This document shows positions 41,472 to 50,149 of a stretch of 64,000 nucleotides of DNA, one piece after another. The stretch comes from Nocardia elegans NBRC 108235. Its GTDB lineage: Bacteria; Actinomycetota; Actinomycetes; Mycobacteriales; Mycobacteriaceae. Made by a program: the position numbers and the translations under genes. The notes under the pieces were generated by a model. It was not told the DNA's origin, did not search any database, and was given only the letters and a program-made list of their open reading frames with translations. The DNA lies in assembly GCF_001612845.1 (NCBI RefSeq), contig NZ_BDBF01000018.1, positions 1 to 64,000 on the forward strand, given 5' to 3'. Position 1 is the first letter of the stretch. The number at the start of each line of letters is the position of its first letter.

Positions 41472-42608
41472 ATGCCAGTGGTTACGGAAACGGATGTGCG
41501 GGGCGCGCTCGCAAAGGTGGACGACCCGGAGATCCGCAAGCCGATCACCGAACTCGGCATGGTCAAGAGCGTCTCGGTCCGCGACGACAGCAGTGTGCAC
41601 GTCGAGATCTATCTGACGACCGCGGCCTGCCCGCTGCGCACCAAGCTCACCGAGATGGTCACCAAGGCGGTGGCCGACGTCGCCGGCGTCGGTGCCGTGA
41701 CCGTCGACCTCGATGTGATGAGCGACGAGCAGCGCACCGAACTGCGCAAGCAGCTGCGCGGCGATTCCGCCGACCCGGTGATCCCGTTCGCCCAGCCCGG
41801 ATCGCTGACCCGCGTGTACGCGGTCGCCTCCGGTAAGGGCGGCGTCGGAAAGTCGAGCGTCACGGTCAATCTCGCGGCCGCGCTCGCCGCGCGAGGTCTG
41901 TCGGTCGGCGTGCTGGACGCCGATATCTACGGCCATTCCGTACCGCGCATGCTCGGCACGGACCAGCGGCCCACGCAGGTCGAGCGGATGATCATGCCGC
42001 CGGTCGCCCACGACGTGAAGGTCATCTCGATCGCCATGTTCACCCAGGGCAACACCCCCGTGGTGTGGCGCGGCCCGATGCTGCACCGGGCGCTGCAGCA
42101 GTTCCTGGCCGACGTGTTCTGGGGCGATCTGGACGTGCTGCTGCTGGACCTGCCGCCCGGCACCGGTGACGTCGCGATCTCCATCGCTCAGCTGATTCCC
42201 AACGCCGAGATCCTGGTGGTGACCACGCCGCAGCCGGCCGCCGCCGAGGTCGCCGAACGGGCCGGGGCCATCGCCCTGCAGACCCGCCAGCGCATCGCCG
42301 GTGTGGTGGAGAACATGTCGTGGCTGGATCTGCCCGACGGATCCCGCATGGAGCTCTACGGTTCGGGCGGCGGCCAGGCCGTCGCCGACCGGCTCACCCG
42401 CGCGGTCGGCGCCGAGGTGCCGCTGCTCGGCCAGATCCCGATCACCCAGGAATTGCGCGAGGCCGGTGACGAGGGCACCCCGATCGTGCTGAGTGACCCG
42501 GAAAACCCCGCGGCACAAGCCCTTCTCGGGATCGCCGATAAATTGGCGGTGCGCCGCCGCGGGCTGGCGGGCATGTCGCTGGGCATCGACACCACCCGTC
42601 ACCTGTAG
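41472..42608 (+). CDS. mrp: Mrp/ApbC-type P-loop ATPase (iron-sulfur cluster carrier family)
   Basis: 378 residues: N-terminal MIP18/DUF59 domain (1-90, with Cys53), then a MinD-like ATPase with the deviant Walker A GKGGVGKSS (121-129) and DLPPGTGD. Family members carry Fe-S clusters to apoproteins as dimers. The C-terminal CxxC that binds the cluster in canonical ApbC is missing: after VVENMSW come LDLPDGSRM with no Cys, so its cluster role is uncertain. Leaderless start. Mycobacterial counterpart Rv1229c. Confidence 0.93.
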   Translation: MPVVTETDVRGALAKVDDPEIRKPITELGMVKSVSVRDDSSVHVEIYLTTAACPLRTKLTEMVTKAVADVAGVGAVTVDLDVMSDEQRTELRKQLRGDSADPVIPFAQPGSLTRVYAVASGKGGVGKSSVTVNLAAALAARGLSVGVLDADIYGHSVPRMLGTDQRPTQVERMIMPPVAHDVKVISIAMFTQGNTPVVWRGPMLHRALQQFLADVFWGDLDVLLLDLPPGTGDVAISIAQLIPNAEILVVTTPQPAAAEVAERAGAIALQTRQRIAGVVENMSWLDLPDGSRMELYGSGGGQAVADRLTRAVGAEVPLLGQIPITQELREAGDEGTPIVLSDPENPAAQALLGIADKLAVRRRGLAGMSLGIDTTRHL

Positions 42609-42658
42609 GGCGGTACCGGCCCGCCACAGCTGCCGAGATCGCTGTCGGTGTCGCCACC

Positions 42659-42664
42659 TAAGCT
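42659..42664 (+). promoter_or_regulatory. -10 hexamer of the leaderless DivIVA-domain gene
   Basis: TAAGCT lies 6 bases before the ATG at 42671; no ribosome binding site. Confidence 0.6.
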
Positions 42665-42670
42665 CGACCT

Positions 42671-43798
42671 ATGCTCACGCTGCTGTTGTACGTGCTCATC
42701 GTCGGCTTGGTGGCCGCGTTGCTGTTCCTGGTGGCCAGTGCGGTGTTCGGGCGCGGGGAGGAATTGGGGCCGCTGCCGGAGGGGACGACGGTGACGGTGC
42801 TGCCCGCCGCGGGGATTCGCGGCTCGGATGTGCGCGCGTTGCGGTTCCAGCAGGTGTTCCGGGGGTACAAGGCGGGCGAGGTCGACTGGGCGCTGAGTCG
42901 ATTGGCCGCCCGGATCGACGAGCTGGAAATGCTACTCGAGCGCAGCCGCAGCACCTCCCTATCCGCCGCCGGAGAACCGGAAACCCGACCGGCGCAACCG
43001 AATACGGGAAGCATGCTCCCTCCCACGGACACGCCCCCGGCCGCCGGCAACAGTACGACCACCAACTTCAGCACCGGAACCTCCTTCGGTGGCGCCACCT
43101 TCGCCGGTCCCGGCGGCGCCACCTTGGCCGGTCCCGGCATCGCGACTCCCAACGATCTAGGTGGACCGGCTTCGACCGGTCCAGGCACCCCGGCTGTCGG
43201 CGGTGCGACCGGTCAGAGTCCTGCCGATAGCTCCCGCACCGGCTTCACCCCCGGCGCGAGTTTCGCCCCCGGTGGTGGTTTCGGCAGCCTGCCCGCCGGG
43301 TCGGGAATGCCCACCGGCACCGCCCTCCCCGGCACCGCCCTCCCCGGCACCGCCTTCCCCGGAACCGGCTACCCGGCGAACGGATACGCACCGGCTACCG
43401 GCACCGCCCCGACCGTCGCGGGCCCCCACACCGCCACGCCCACCGGGTCCGCTGTCGGTGGGCCGGGCAGCATCGGGCAGGCCCCGGGCACGGTCGGTGT
43501 CGCTTCACCGACCGACGCCACCGCGCAGGCACCGGCATCGGGCTCCGTCGAGCAGGGCACCACCCCGCAGGCTTCCGACGGGCACGACGGTGTGGCGCCG
43601 ACCGACCGGTCGACGACCGTCCGCCCCGAGTCGGAGCACACGAGCGAAGCGGGAGTGGCAGGAACCACCGGTTACATCGCTCCCTCCGGGCCGGACTCGA
43701 CGACCGGATTCGCCCCGGCGACGGAGACACCCGCGACCGGCTGGGCGCCGCCGCCGTTACCGGGAGACCCCCCTCCGGCCGCCGGAGGGCTTCGATGA
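42671..43798 (+). CDS. DivIVA-domain membrane protein with long low-complexity tail (Rv1209-like)
   Basis: 375 residues. One N-terminal membrane helix (about 3-26), then a DivIVA-type segment (VRALRFQQVFRGYKAGEVDWALSRL) and a short coiled coil to about residue 95. The remaining 280 residues are Pro/Gly/Thr/Ala-rich with LPGTA repeats. The mycobacterial counterpart Rv1209 is only about 120 residues and lacks this tail. Probably a polar or septal membrane scaffold. Overlaps the glycosylase gene by 4 bases (ATGA). Confidence 0.85.
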   Translation: MLTLLLYVLIVGLVAALLFLVASAVFGRGEELGPLPEGTTVTVLPAAGIRGSDVRALRFQQVFRGYKAGEVDWALSRLAARIDELEMLLERSRSTSLSAAGEPETRPAQPNTGSMLPPTDTPPAAGNSTTTNFSTGTSFGGATFAGPGGATLAGPGIATPNDLGGPASTGPGTPAVGGATGQSPADSSRTGFTPGASFAPGGGFGSLPAGSGMPTGTALPGTALPGTAFPGTGYPANGYAPATGTAPTVAGPHTATPTGSAVGGPGSIGQAPGTVGVASPTDATAQAPASGSVEQGTTPQASDGHDGVAPTDRSTTVRPESEHTSEAGVAGTTGYIAPSGPDSTTGFAPATETPATGWAPPPLPGDPPPAAGGLR

Positions 43799-44367
43799 GC
43801 GTCGAGGCGGTGGTGGACGACGGGAAGGTGCGCTGCGGCTGGTCGCAGTCCTCGCGGCTCTACCGGGACTATCACGACACCGAGTGGGGCCGGCCGCTGC
43901 ACGGCGACGACGCGCTGTTCGAGCGGATGTGTCTCGAGGCGTTCCAGTCTGGGCTGTCCTGGATCACGATCCTGCGCAAGCGGCCGGCGTTCCGCGTGGC
44001 CTTCGCCGGATTCGCCATCGACCGGGTGGCCGAATTCGGGGATGACGATGTGGAGCGGCTCCTGGCCGATCCAGGCATCGTGCGCAATCGCGCCAAAATC
44101 CTTGCTTGTGTCGCCAATGCCCGGGTTGCACGGGAGTTGAGCCCCGGGCTGGACGAGCTGCTCTGGTCGTTCGCGCCGCCCGCTCGCCCGCGCCCGCGCG
44201 AACTGTCCGACGTGCCCGCCGTCACACCCGAATCCGTCGCTCTCGCAAGAGAACTCAAGAAGCGCGGGTTCCGGTTCGTAGGTCCGACCACGGCGTACGC
44301 ATTGATGCAGGCGACCGGAATGGTCGATGACCATCTGGCCGATTGCTGGGTCGATCTGCGGCGTTGA
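43795..44367 (+). CDS. tag: DNA-3-methyladenine glycosylase I
   Basis: 190 residues, full length for Tag. Zinc-binding and recognition residues are in place: CGWSQSS and HDTEWGRPLH near the N-terminus and DDHLADCW at the C-terminus, with the helix-hairpin-helix around LRKRPAFRVAFAGF. Excises 3-methyladenine from alkylated DNA. Translationally coupled to the DivIVA-domain gene, an arrangement shared with Rv1209-Rv1210 (tagA). Confidence 0.95.
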   Translation: MSVEAVVDDGKVRCGWSQSSRLYRDYHDTEWGRPLHGDDALFERMCLEAFQSGLSWITILRKRPAFRVAFAGFAIDRVAEFGDDDVERLLADPGIVRNRAKILACVANARVARELSPGLDELLWSFAPPARPRPRELSDVPAVTPESVALARELKKRGFRFVGPTTAYALMQATGMVDDHLADCWVDLRR

Positions 44368-44547
44368 TCGCGCGCCACGCCGGTCGGTTTTCGAACTCAG
44401 GTACCCGGCCGGTTCGCTGATAAGGAAGAATAGGCGTGGTGCAGCCCAACCGGACATGCCTGTCGCGTCCGGCGGCTGCCTGTTGGTGACAACACATTAG
44501 TTCCGAGAAGTGCGCAGCAGACCGCGCGGATCTGGAGGGAGCAGAGG

Positions 44548-44715
44548 ATGGCGGCCATGAAGCCCCGCACCGGGGACGGTCCCCTCGAGGCAACCAAGGA
44601 AGGGCGTGGAATCGTCATGCGGGTTCCACTCGAGGGTGGCGGGCGTTTGGTCGTCGAGCTCACGCCGGAGGAAGCGGCAGCTCTCGGTAAAGAGCTCACC
44701 GCGGTCACCAGCTAG
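44548..44715 (+). CDS. DUF3117 small protein (Rv1211-like)
   Basis: 55 residues beginning MAAMKPRTGDGPLEATKEG and ending ELTAVTS. This is the highly conserved DUF3117 family of actinobacteria, found in the same place in M. tuberculosis (Rv1211). GGAGGGA lies 7 bases upstream of the ATG. No signal peptide or membrane segment. The function is unknown; the near-invariance of the family across the order suggests an essential interaction. Confidence 0.92.
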   Translation: MAAMKPRTGDGPLEATKEGRGIVMRVPLEGGGRLVVELTPEEAAALGKELTAVTS

Positions 44716-44856
44716 CCGCTCGACCCAACGAAATACACCGGTGATGAAATTGCCGGCGCGAACCCGCGCGCGCAGATCCGGCCGGGTCACCGGCTGGATC
44801 TGCGCCCGTCGCGTCGGCCTCCTCGACCGGGCGGCCGAGAATGCCCGGCGGATCGC

Positions 44857-45759
44857 ATGACCGGACCGAACCGCGGAACACGGCAGGCGGCACAGGGCAC
44901 GACGCCGGAGCCGCCCACAGACCACGCCTCGCCCTTGGCCGCGATCGCATCCGCGGTGGCCTGCCCGGAATGTCGTGCGGGCGTCGAGCTCCGGGATCGT
45001 CGCCTGGTGTGCGAGTCGGGCCACAGCTTCGACATCGCCAAACAGGGTTATGTCAGCCTGCTGACCGGCGCCGCGACCAAGATGACCGGCGATACCGCCG
45101 ACATGCTGGACGCCCGGGCACGATTCCAGAGCGCGGGCCATTTCGACCCGATCGCGCGCGCGACGGCCGACGTCGTCGCGGACGGCGCACCGACCGGCAC
45201 GATCCTCGAAATCGGCGCCGGCACCGGTTACTACCTGGCCGCCGGGCTGGAGGCGGCGCCCGCCGCGCACGGCATCGCACTCGACGTCTCGAAACCGGCG
45301 GCGCGCCGGGCCGCTCGCGCCCATTCGCGTGCGGCATCGATCCTCGCCGACGTCTGGCGGGGGCTGCCGATCCGGGATCGTGCGCTCGACCGGGTGCTGT
45401 GCGTCTTCGCCCCGCGCAATCCGGCCGAGGTCGCGCGGGTGCTGCGCCCCGGCGGCGCCTTCGTCGTCGTCACACCCACGCCGCGCCACTTGGCCGAACT
45501 CATCGCCCCGCTGGACATGGTGGGCGTGCAGACGGACAAGGACTCACGCCTGACCGACGCGCTGGCCACGGATTTCCGGCCTGCCGGACGCGTCACGGTC
45601 GAATACGAGATGACCCTCGATCACGCCGCGATCGCGAATGTGGTCGGCATGGGTCCGTCGGCTCATCACGCCGCCGCATCCCGCGACGACCTGATCGCCG
45701 GTCTCCCCGAAGCGATGCCGGTGACGGCCTCGGTCACCGTCGCGGCCTACCACCGCTGA
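44857..45759 (+). CDS. 23S rRNA (guanine-N1)-methyltransferase, RlmA/TlrB type
   Basis: 300 residues. An N-terminal zinc-binding segment (CPECRAGVELRDRRLVCESGH in parts) and KQGYVSLL, then a Rossmann methyltransferase domain with the SAM motif LEIGAGTGYY. This layout matches RlmA(I) and RlmA(II)/TlrB, which methylate G745 or G748 of 23S rRNA; TlrB confers tylosin resistance. Which base is modified cannot be told here. Start ATG at 44857 lacks a strong ribosome binding site. Confidence 0.88.
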   Translation: MTGPNRGTRQAAQGTTPEPPTDHASPLAAIASAVACPECRAGVELRDRRLVCESGHSFDIAKQGYVSLLTGAATKMTGDTADMLDARARFQSAGHFDPIARATADVVADGAPTGTILEIGAGTGYYLAAGLEAAPAAHGIALDVSKPAARRAARAHSRAASILADVWRGLPIRDRALDRVLCVFAPRNPAEVARVLRPGGAFVVVTPTPRHLAELIAPLDMVGVQTDKDSRLTDALATDFRPAGRVTVEYEMTLDHAAIANVVGMGPSAHHAAASRDDLIAGLPEAMPVTASVTVAAYHR

Positions 45760-45775
45760 CCGGCGACCACCCTGC

Positions 45776-46645
45776 TCACCGGAAGAAGGCCGCAACCCGC
45801 TCCCGGTCGGCATAGACGTAGATCTCCGCGATACGTCCGTTCGTCACCGTGAAGGCGAGCAGCACCCCGGGCTGCCCGTCGAACATGATCACCGCACCGG
45901 CGGCGCCGTTCACCAGCAGCGGCCGCACATCCGAGGTCGGCCGGGCGAACAGCAGGGCGCGGGTGGCGGTGTCGCGCGGGCCGTGAATTTCCCAACCGAC
46001 TCCCGCACCGGCGTCGGCGCGCAGCACGATCTCCGGGGCCAGCTGCGCCACCAGAGCCTCGAAGTCGCCACGGCGGGCGGCGGCGAAGAACGCCTCCACC
46101 ACCGCGCGCTGGTCGGCGAGGTCCCCGTCGCGTGTCGGCGCGGCCCGCAGCCGGCGACGAGCGCGACTGGCCAATTGGCGGGCGGCGGCCGGGGTCCGGT
46201 CCAACAGTGCGGCGATGTGATCGAACGGCACCGCGAAGCTGTCGTGCAGAACGAAGGCGATACGTTCGGCCGGATCCAGCTGTGACAGCACCATCTGCAT
46301 CGCCAGGCCGACCGAATCCGCCAGCAGCACTTGCTCTTCCGGCGCCGCGGGACCGTCGGCGGCGACGAGCAGCGGATCCGGCAGCTGGGTGCCGCTCGGG
46401 TGTTCGGGCCGAGACCGTCGGGTGCGCAACAGATCCAGGCAGGTGTGCGCCACAGCCGTGGTGAGCCAGGCATCGAGGTTGCCGACCGCGCGGGGCGGGC
46501 TGCGATGCACGCGCAGCCAGGTCTCCTGGACGGCATCCTCGGCATCGGTCGCCGAGCCGAGCATGCGGTGCGCGAGCGCCCGTAATCGCGGTCGCTGGTC
46601 GTGCAGCCGTTGCAGGGCCTGGTCGCGCTCGCTCACGCCGGTCAC
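45776..46645 (-). CDS. ECF41-family RNA polymerase sigma factor with SnoaL-like C-terminus
   Basis: 289 residues: sigma region 2 (LRALAHRMLGSATDAEDAVQETWLRV), region 4 (QLDPAERIAFVLHDSFAVPFDHIAALLDRTPAAARQLASRARRRL in parts) and a C-terminal NTF2/SnoaL-like domain (about 175-289) that, in ECF41 sigma factors, regulates activity in place of an anti-sigma factor. It is divergent from a DoxX-like gene, a typical ECF41 partner. GTG start at 46645; a GTG three codons in has better spacing from GAGGAT. Confidence 0.9.
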   Translation of the reverse strand: MTGVSERDQALQRLHDQRPRLRALAHRMLGSATDAEDAVQETWLRVHRSPPRAVGNLDAWLTTAVAHTCLDLLRTRRSRPEHPSGTQLPDPLLVAADGPAAPEEQVLLADSVGLAMQMVLSQLDPAERIAFVLHDSFAVPFDHIAALLDRTPAAARQLASRARRRLRAAPTRDGDLADQRAVVEAFFAAARRGDFEALVAQLAPEIVLRADAGAGVGWEIHGPRDTATRALLFARPTSDVRPLLVNGAAGAVIMFDGQPGVLLAFTVTNGRIAEIYVYADRERVAAFFR

Positions 46646-46665
46646 ATCCTCGCCACGCGCTACGC

Positions 46666-46687
46666 CGTATCAAGTGTGGCCGTATCA
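46666..46687 (+). promoter_or_regulatory. 15-bp-period repeat between ECF41 and DoxX-like genes
   Basis: CGTATCA occurs twice (46666-46672 and 46681-46687), each followed by a GTG-rich segment. Placed where the ECF41-dependent promoter of the DoxX-like gene should be. Confidence 0.35.
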
Positions 46688-46723
46688 GTGCGACCACTCA
46701 CCATCATCAGCCAGGAGGCAGCC

Positions 46724-47224
46724 ATGCGCAGTCTTTCCCGCTCCGCGCCGGCCGGTACGACCACGTCGGCCGGCACCATCGGACACCTTGCCCGCCGCGA
46801 CCGCTCACCCGTGCTCGCGATCGCCGACGGCCGCTACCGCACCGTCGGTTATCGGGTCGCCACCGCGGCCATTGTCGCCGAGGCCGGGGTGGGCGGCATC
46901 TGGGATCTCGCCCGCATCCCGTTCGTGACCGATGTGGTCACCCAGCTCGGGTATCCACGCTATTTCCTGGTGTTGCTCGGCGTGTGGAAGATCCCGGCCG
47001 CGATCGTGCTGGCCGCTCCCCGGCTCCCCCTGTGCAAGGAATGGGCTTATGCCGGAACGTTTTTCGTCTACACCGGCGCGATCGCCTCACATCTGGTCAC
47101 CGGGTACGCCCGCGCGGAAGTCGGGATTTTGAGCGTCATGACCGCGCTGACCGTCACGTCCTGGGCGCTACGGCCCGCCGACCGTTGCCTGCCCGGCCGT
47201 CAGCCCTTGCGGATGCGGTCGTAG
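46724..47224 (+). CDS. DoxX-like membrane protein
   Basis: 166 residues: a Ser/Arg-rich tail (1-40), then four hydrophobic segments with GYRVATAAIVAEAGVGGIWDL and LGYPRYFLVLLGVWKIPAAIVLAAP, the DoxX-like pattern. AGGAGG lies 5 bases before the ATG. Inner-membrane protein, probably of redox or quinone-related function; likely the target of the divergent ECF41 sigma factor. Its last 25 bases overlap the end of the convergent glgM gene. Confidence 0.88.
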   Translation: MRSLSRSAPAGTTTSAGTIGHLARRDRSPVLAIADGRYRTVGYRVATAAIVAEAGVGGIWDLARIPFVTDVVTQLGYPRYFLVLLGVWKIPAAIVLAAPRLPLCKEWAYAGTFFVYTGAIASHLVTGYARAEVGILSVMTALTVTSWALRPADRCLPGRQPLRMRS

Positions 47225-48423
47225 AGGTCGGTGGTGCGGGCGGCGACCTGCGCCCAGCTGAATTCGGCCGTCGCGCGTGCCCGGCCGGCCGCCCCGAACC
47301 GCGCCGCGGTCTCCGCGTCCCCCGCGAGGTCGTTGACCAGGTCGGCGAGGTCTCGTTCGAAGTCGCGCGGCGCCTGCGGGTCGTAATGCGCCAGTCGTCC
47401 GGTCTGCCCGTCGAGAACCACTTCCGGAATCCCGCCGACGTCCGAGGCGACCACCGCGGTACCGCAGGCCATCGCCTCCAGATTCACGATCCCGAGCGGC
47501 TCGTACACCGAGGGGCAGATGAAAACGCTTGCGGCGGAGAGGATCTGGCGCACCTGCTCGGTCGGCAACATATCGCGGACCCAGAACACGCCGCCGCGTG
47601 TCGCCGCGAGTTCGCGCACCGCCGCGGCCGCCTCGGCCTCCAGCTGCGGCGTATCCGGTGCGCCGGCACACAGCACCAGCTGAATCCCCGGGTCGATATC
47701 GCGCGCCGCGGCGAGCAGGTGGGCGACCCCCTTCTGCCGGGTGATGCGGCCGACGAACGCCGCGATCGGCGCATCGTCGCGTATCCCCAGTTCGGCGAGG
47801 ACATCGCGGGCCTCGGGCACCGGCCCGCCCGGGAACCAGGCCCGCGTGTCGATTCCGTTGTGCACGACGTGTACTCGCCCGGGGTCCACGGTCGGGTAGG
47901 CATCGAGCACATCGTGGCGCATGCCCTCGCTGACCGCGATCACCGCGTCGGCATTCTCCATCGCGGTGCGCTCCGACCACGACGACAACCGGTAACCGCC
48001 GCCCAGTTGTTCGGCCTTCCACGGCCGGCGCGGTTCCAGCGAATGCGCGGTGAGGACGTGCGGGATGCCGTACAGACTCGCGGCCAGATGTCCCCCGAGC
48101 CCGGTGTACCAGGTGTGGGAGTGAACGACGTCGACCGCGCCGACGGCATCGGCCATGCGCAACTGCGCCGACATCATCTGCAGGGCGGAATTGGCGGCGT
48201 AGAGCATCGGATCGGGCTGATGGACCACCGCATCACCGCGTTCGGCGCCCATGCAGTGCACCGTCACGTCGCACAGCCGACGCAACTGCGGGACCAGTTC
48301 GGTCACGTGTACGCCGGCCCCGCCGTACACCTCGGGGGGATATTCGCGGGTCAACATCGCGACCCGGAGCCGGTCGGGGTCGGCAGGCGATATCGGCTCG
48401 CGGCCGCCATCCGCGAAACTCAC
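47200..48423 (-). CDS. glgM: Alpha-maltose-1-phosphate synthase / glycogen synthase (GT4)
   Basis: 407 residues of glycosyltransferase family 4. REYPPEVYGGAGVHV (donor-binding Gly loop), AFVGRITRQKGV, and the C-terminal EX7E-type SVYEPLGIVNLEA are present. The mycobacterial counterpart (Rv1212c, GlgM/GlgA) condenses ADP-glucose with glucose-1-phosphate to maltose-1-phosphate for the GlgE alpha-glucan pathway. The GTG at 48423 lies 6 bases from TAGGTT, so it is leaderless; residues 1-20 precede the conserved RVAMLTREYPPEV. Divergent from glgC, which makes its substrate. Confidence 0.95.
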   Translation of the reverse strand: MSFADGGREPISPADPDRLRVAMLTREYPPEVYGGAGVHVTELVPQLRRLCDVTVHCMGAERGDAVVHQPDPMLYAANSALQMMSAQLRMADAVGAVDVVHSHTWYTGLGGHLAASLYGIPHVLTAHSLEPRRPWKAEQLGGGYRLSSWSERTAMENADAVIAVSEGMRHDVLDAYPTVDPGRVHVVHNGIDTRAWFPGGPVPEARDVLAELGIRDDAPIAAFVGRITRQKGVAHLLAAARDIDPGIQLVLCAGAPDTPQLEAEAAAAVRELAATRGGVFWVRDMLPTEQVRQILSAASVFICPSVYEPLGIVNLEAMACGTAVVASDVGGIPEVVLDGQTGRLAHYDPQAPRDFERDLADLVNDLAGDAETAARFGAAGRARATAEFSWAQVAARTTDLYDRIRKG

Positions 48424-48429
48424 CGGTCC

Positions 48430-48435
48430 AACCTA
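48430..48435 (-). promoter_or_regulatory. -10 hexamer of leaderless glgM
   Basis: On the minus strand TAGGTT lies 6 bases before the GTG at 48423. Confidence 0.6.
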
Positions 48436-48515
48436 ATCGGTACGCCCCCGCCCCACCACACCTGCCCGGCCACGCCGGAGTGAACCGGCATCGGACACGC
48501 CGTGGCCTGGGACGG

Positions 48516-48521
48516 TAGGTT
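48516..48521 (+). promoter_or_regulatory. -10 hexamer of leaderless glgC
   Basis: TAGGTT lies 7 bases before the GTG at 48529, the same hexamer used by the divergent glgM. Confidence 0.6.
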
Positions 48522-48528
48522 GAATTCC

Positions 48529-49743
48529 GTGAGGAGCCAGCCGCACGTACTCGGAGTAGTGCTAGCCGGTGGTGAGGGCAAACGACTCTTTCCCCTCACC
48601 AAGGACCGCGCCAAGCCGGCGGTCCCGTTCGGGGGCGCGTACCGCCTGATCGACTTCGTCCTCTCCAACCTCGTCAACGCCGGTTATCTGCGCATCTGTG
48701 TGCTGACCCAGTACAAATCGCATTCCCTGGACCGGCACATCTCCCAAACCTGGCGGCTGTCCGGCTTCGGCGGCGAATACATCACTCCGGTCCCGGCCCA
48801 GCAGCGGCTGGGACCGCGCTGGTATACCGGCAGCGCCGACGCGATCATGCAGTCGCTGAATCTGATCTACGACGAGGATCCCGACTACATCGTGGTGTTC
48901 GGCGCCGACCACGTCTATCGCATGGATCCCGAACAGATGGTCGCCCATCACATCGATTCCGGTGCGGGGGTGACCGTGGCCGGAATCCGGGTGCCGCGCA
49001 GCGAGGCCAGTGCCTTCGGGTGCATCGATTCCGACGAATCGGGCCGCATCACGCAATTTCTGGAGAAACCGGTCCATCCGCCCGGCACACCCGACGATCC
49101 GAATATGACCTTCGCCTCGATGGGCAATTACGTCTTCACCACGAAGGTTCTCGTCGACGCGATCCGTGCCGATGCCGACGATGTCGATTCCGATCACGAC
49201 ATGGGTGGCGACATCATCCCGGCGCTGGTCTCCCAGGGGCAGGCCGGTGTCTACGATTTCGCGCGCAACGACGTTCCGGGTTCCACCGACCGCGACCGCG
49301 GCTACTGGCGCGACGTCGGGACGATCGACGCCTTCTACGCAGCCCATATGGATCTGGTCTCGGTGCACCCGATCTTCAATCTCTACAACAAGCACTGGCC
49401 CATTCGAGGCACGGCCGAGAATCTGGCACCGGCGAAATTCGCGCAGGGCGGGCTCGCCCAGGAGTGCATCGTGGGCGCGGGCAGCATCCTGTCCGCGGCG
49501 ACGGTGCGCAATTCGGTGCTGAGCTCGAATGTGTTCATCGAGGACGGGGCGACCGTGGAGGGCAGTGTGCTGATGCCCGGAGTGCGGATCGGCCGCGGTG
49601 CGGTGGTGCGGCGCGCGATCCTGGACAAGAACGTCATGGTCGGCGAGGGCGAGATCATCGGCGTCGATCTGGACCGCGACCGCGAGCGGTTCGCGGTGAG
49701 CAACGGCGGCGTGGTCACCGTCGGCAAGGGCGTCTGGGTCTGA
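48529..49743 (+). CDS. glgC: Glucose-1-phosphate adenylyltransferase
   Basis: 404 residues. N-terminal nucleotidyltransferase domain with [21 protein letters not shown] and [12 protein letters not shown]-terminal left-handed beta-helix (about 290-404). Makes ADP-glucose from glucose-1-phosphate and ATP for glycogen and the GlgE pathway. The GTG at 48529 is leaderless and gives the N-terminus [15 protein letters not shown], matching mycobacterial GlgC closely. Confidence 0.97.
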   Translation: MRSQPHVLGVVLAGGEGKRLFPLTKDRAKPAVPFGGAYRLIDFVLSNLVNAGYLRICVLTQYKSHSLDRHISQTWRLSGFGGEYITPVPAQQRLGPRWYTGSADAIMQSLNLIYDEDPDYIVVFGADHVYRMDPEQMVAHHIDSGAGVTVAGIRVPRSEASAFGCIDSDESGRITQFLEKPVHPPGTPDDPNMTFASMGNYVFTTKVLVDAIRADADDVDSDHDMGGDIIPALVSQGQAGVYDFARNDVPGSTDRDRGYWRDVGTIDAFYAAHMDLVSVHPIFNLYNKHWPIRGTAENLAPAKFAQGGLAQECIVGAGSILSAATVRNSVLSSNVFIEDGATVEGSVLMPGVRIGRGAVVRRAILDKNVMVGEGEIIGVDLDRDRERFAVSNGGVVTVGKGVWV

Positions 49744-49745
49744 GC

Positions 49746-49759
49746 CCCCGATGTCGGGG
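49746..49759 (+). terminator. Short hairpin after glgC
   Basis: CCCCGA-TG-TCGGGG, 6-bp stem, two bases after the stop codon. Weak but well placed between convergent genes. Confidence 0.4.
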
Positions 49760-49771
49760 TGAGCAGCCCGC

Positions 49772-50020
49772 TCAGCGGCCCGGCATCGGATACTGCGGCG
49801 GCGGGGCCGGTTCGGTGACTCCCGGACTTTCCGGCGTGTAGCAGAACGGCGCACAGGTACCGTGCGGCACTCTCGGATATCTCGACGGATCGTCGAACTT
49901 GTCGTCACTGACCAGCAGCATCACCAGCAGTGCCACGAAGACCGCCGCGCCGAGGCTGACGAGAGCCAGGACCAGCCACCCGCGAGGCGCGACCTCGATC
50001 AGGATTCCGCGCTCGTACAC
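49772..50020 (-). CDS. Small single-pass membrane protein
   Basis: 82 residues: a membrane helix (about 14-38), then an outside segment with two Cys (HGTCAPFCYTP) and a Pro-rich end. Family not recognised. A GTG start with GGGAGG six bases upstream supports a real gene, and it fills the space between glgC and the ABC permease. The paired Cys outside the membrane may form a disulfide. Confidence 0.65.
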   Translation of the reverse strand: MYERGILIEVAPRGWLVLALVSLGAAVFVALLVMLLVSDDKFDDPSRYPRVPHGTCAPFCYTPESPGVTEPAPPPQYPMPGR

Positions 50021-50097
50021 TCCCCGCCTCCCGGTACCGCCGAATTACCCACTGTGCCAATGGTATCGGCAGTCCGGTGGTCCCGGCCACGGAAAGT

Positions 50098-50134
50098 GCC
50101 GCCCGGCGCTCCGGGAGGGGAGCGACCGGGCGGC
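50098..50134 (-). terminator. Terminator after the ABC exporter operon
   Basis: GCCGCCCGG/CCGGGCGGC outer stem (9 bp) extended by CGCTCC/GGAGCG with one bulged base, 15 bases past the permease stop. Confidence 0.8.
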
Positions 50135-50149
50135 GAAATGCCTTGCGGA

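Noticed and set aside
40464..42602. 712-codon open frame on the minus strand across transglycosylase and mrp
   Set aside because: It crosses two real genes, a repeat and a promoter, and has no recognisable protein features; third-position GC belongs to the plus-strand genes.
43320..43370. Short tandem CCGGCACCGCC-type repeats as a CRISPR or minisatellite
   Set aside because: They are in-frame codon repeats (LPGTA units) within the DivIVA-domain gene, too short and unspaced for CRISPR.
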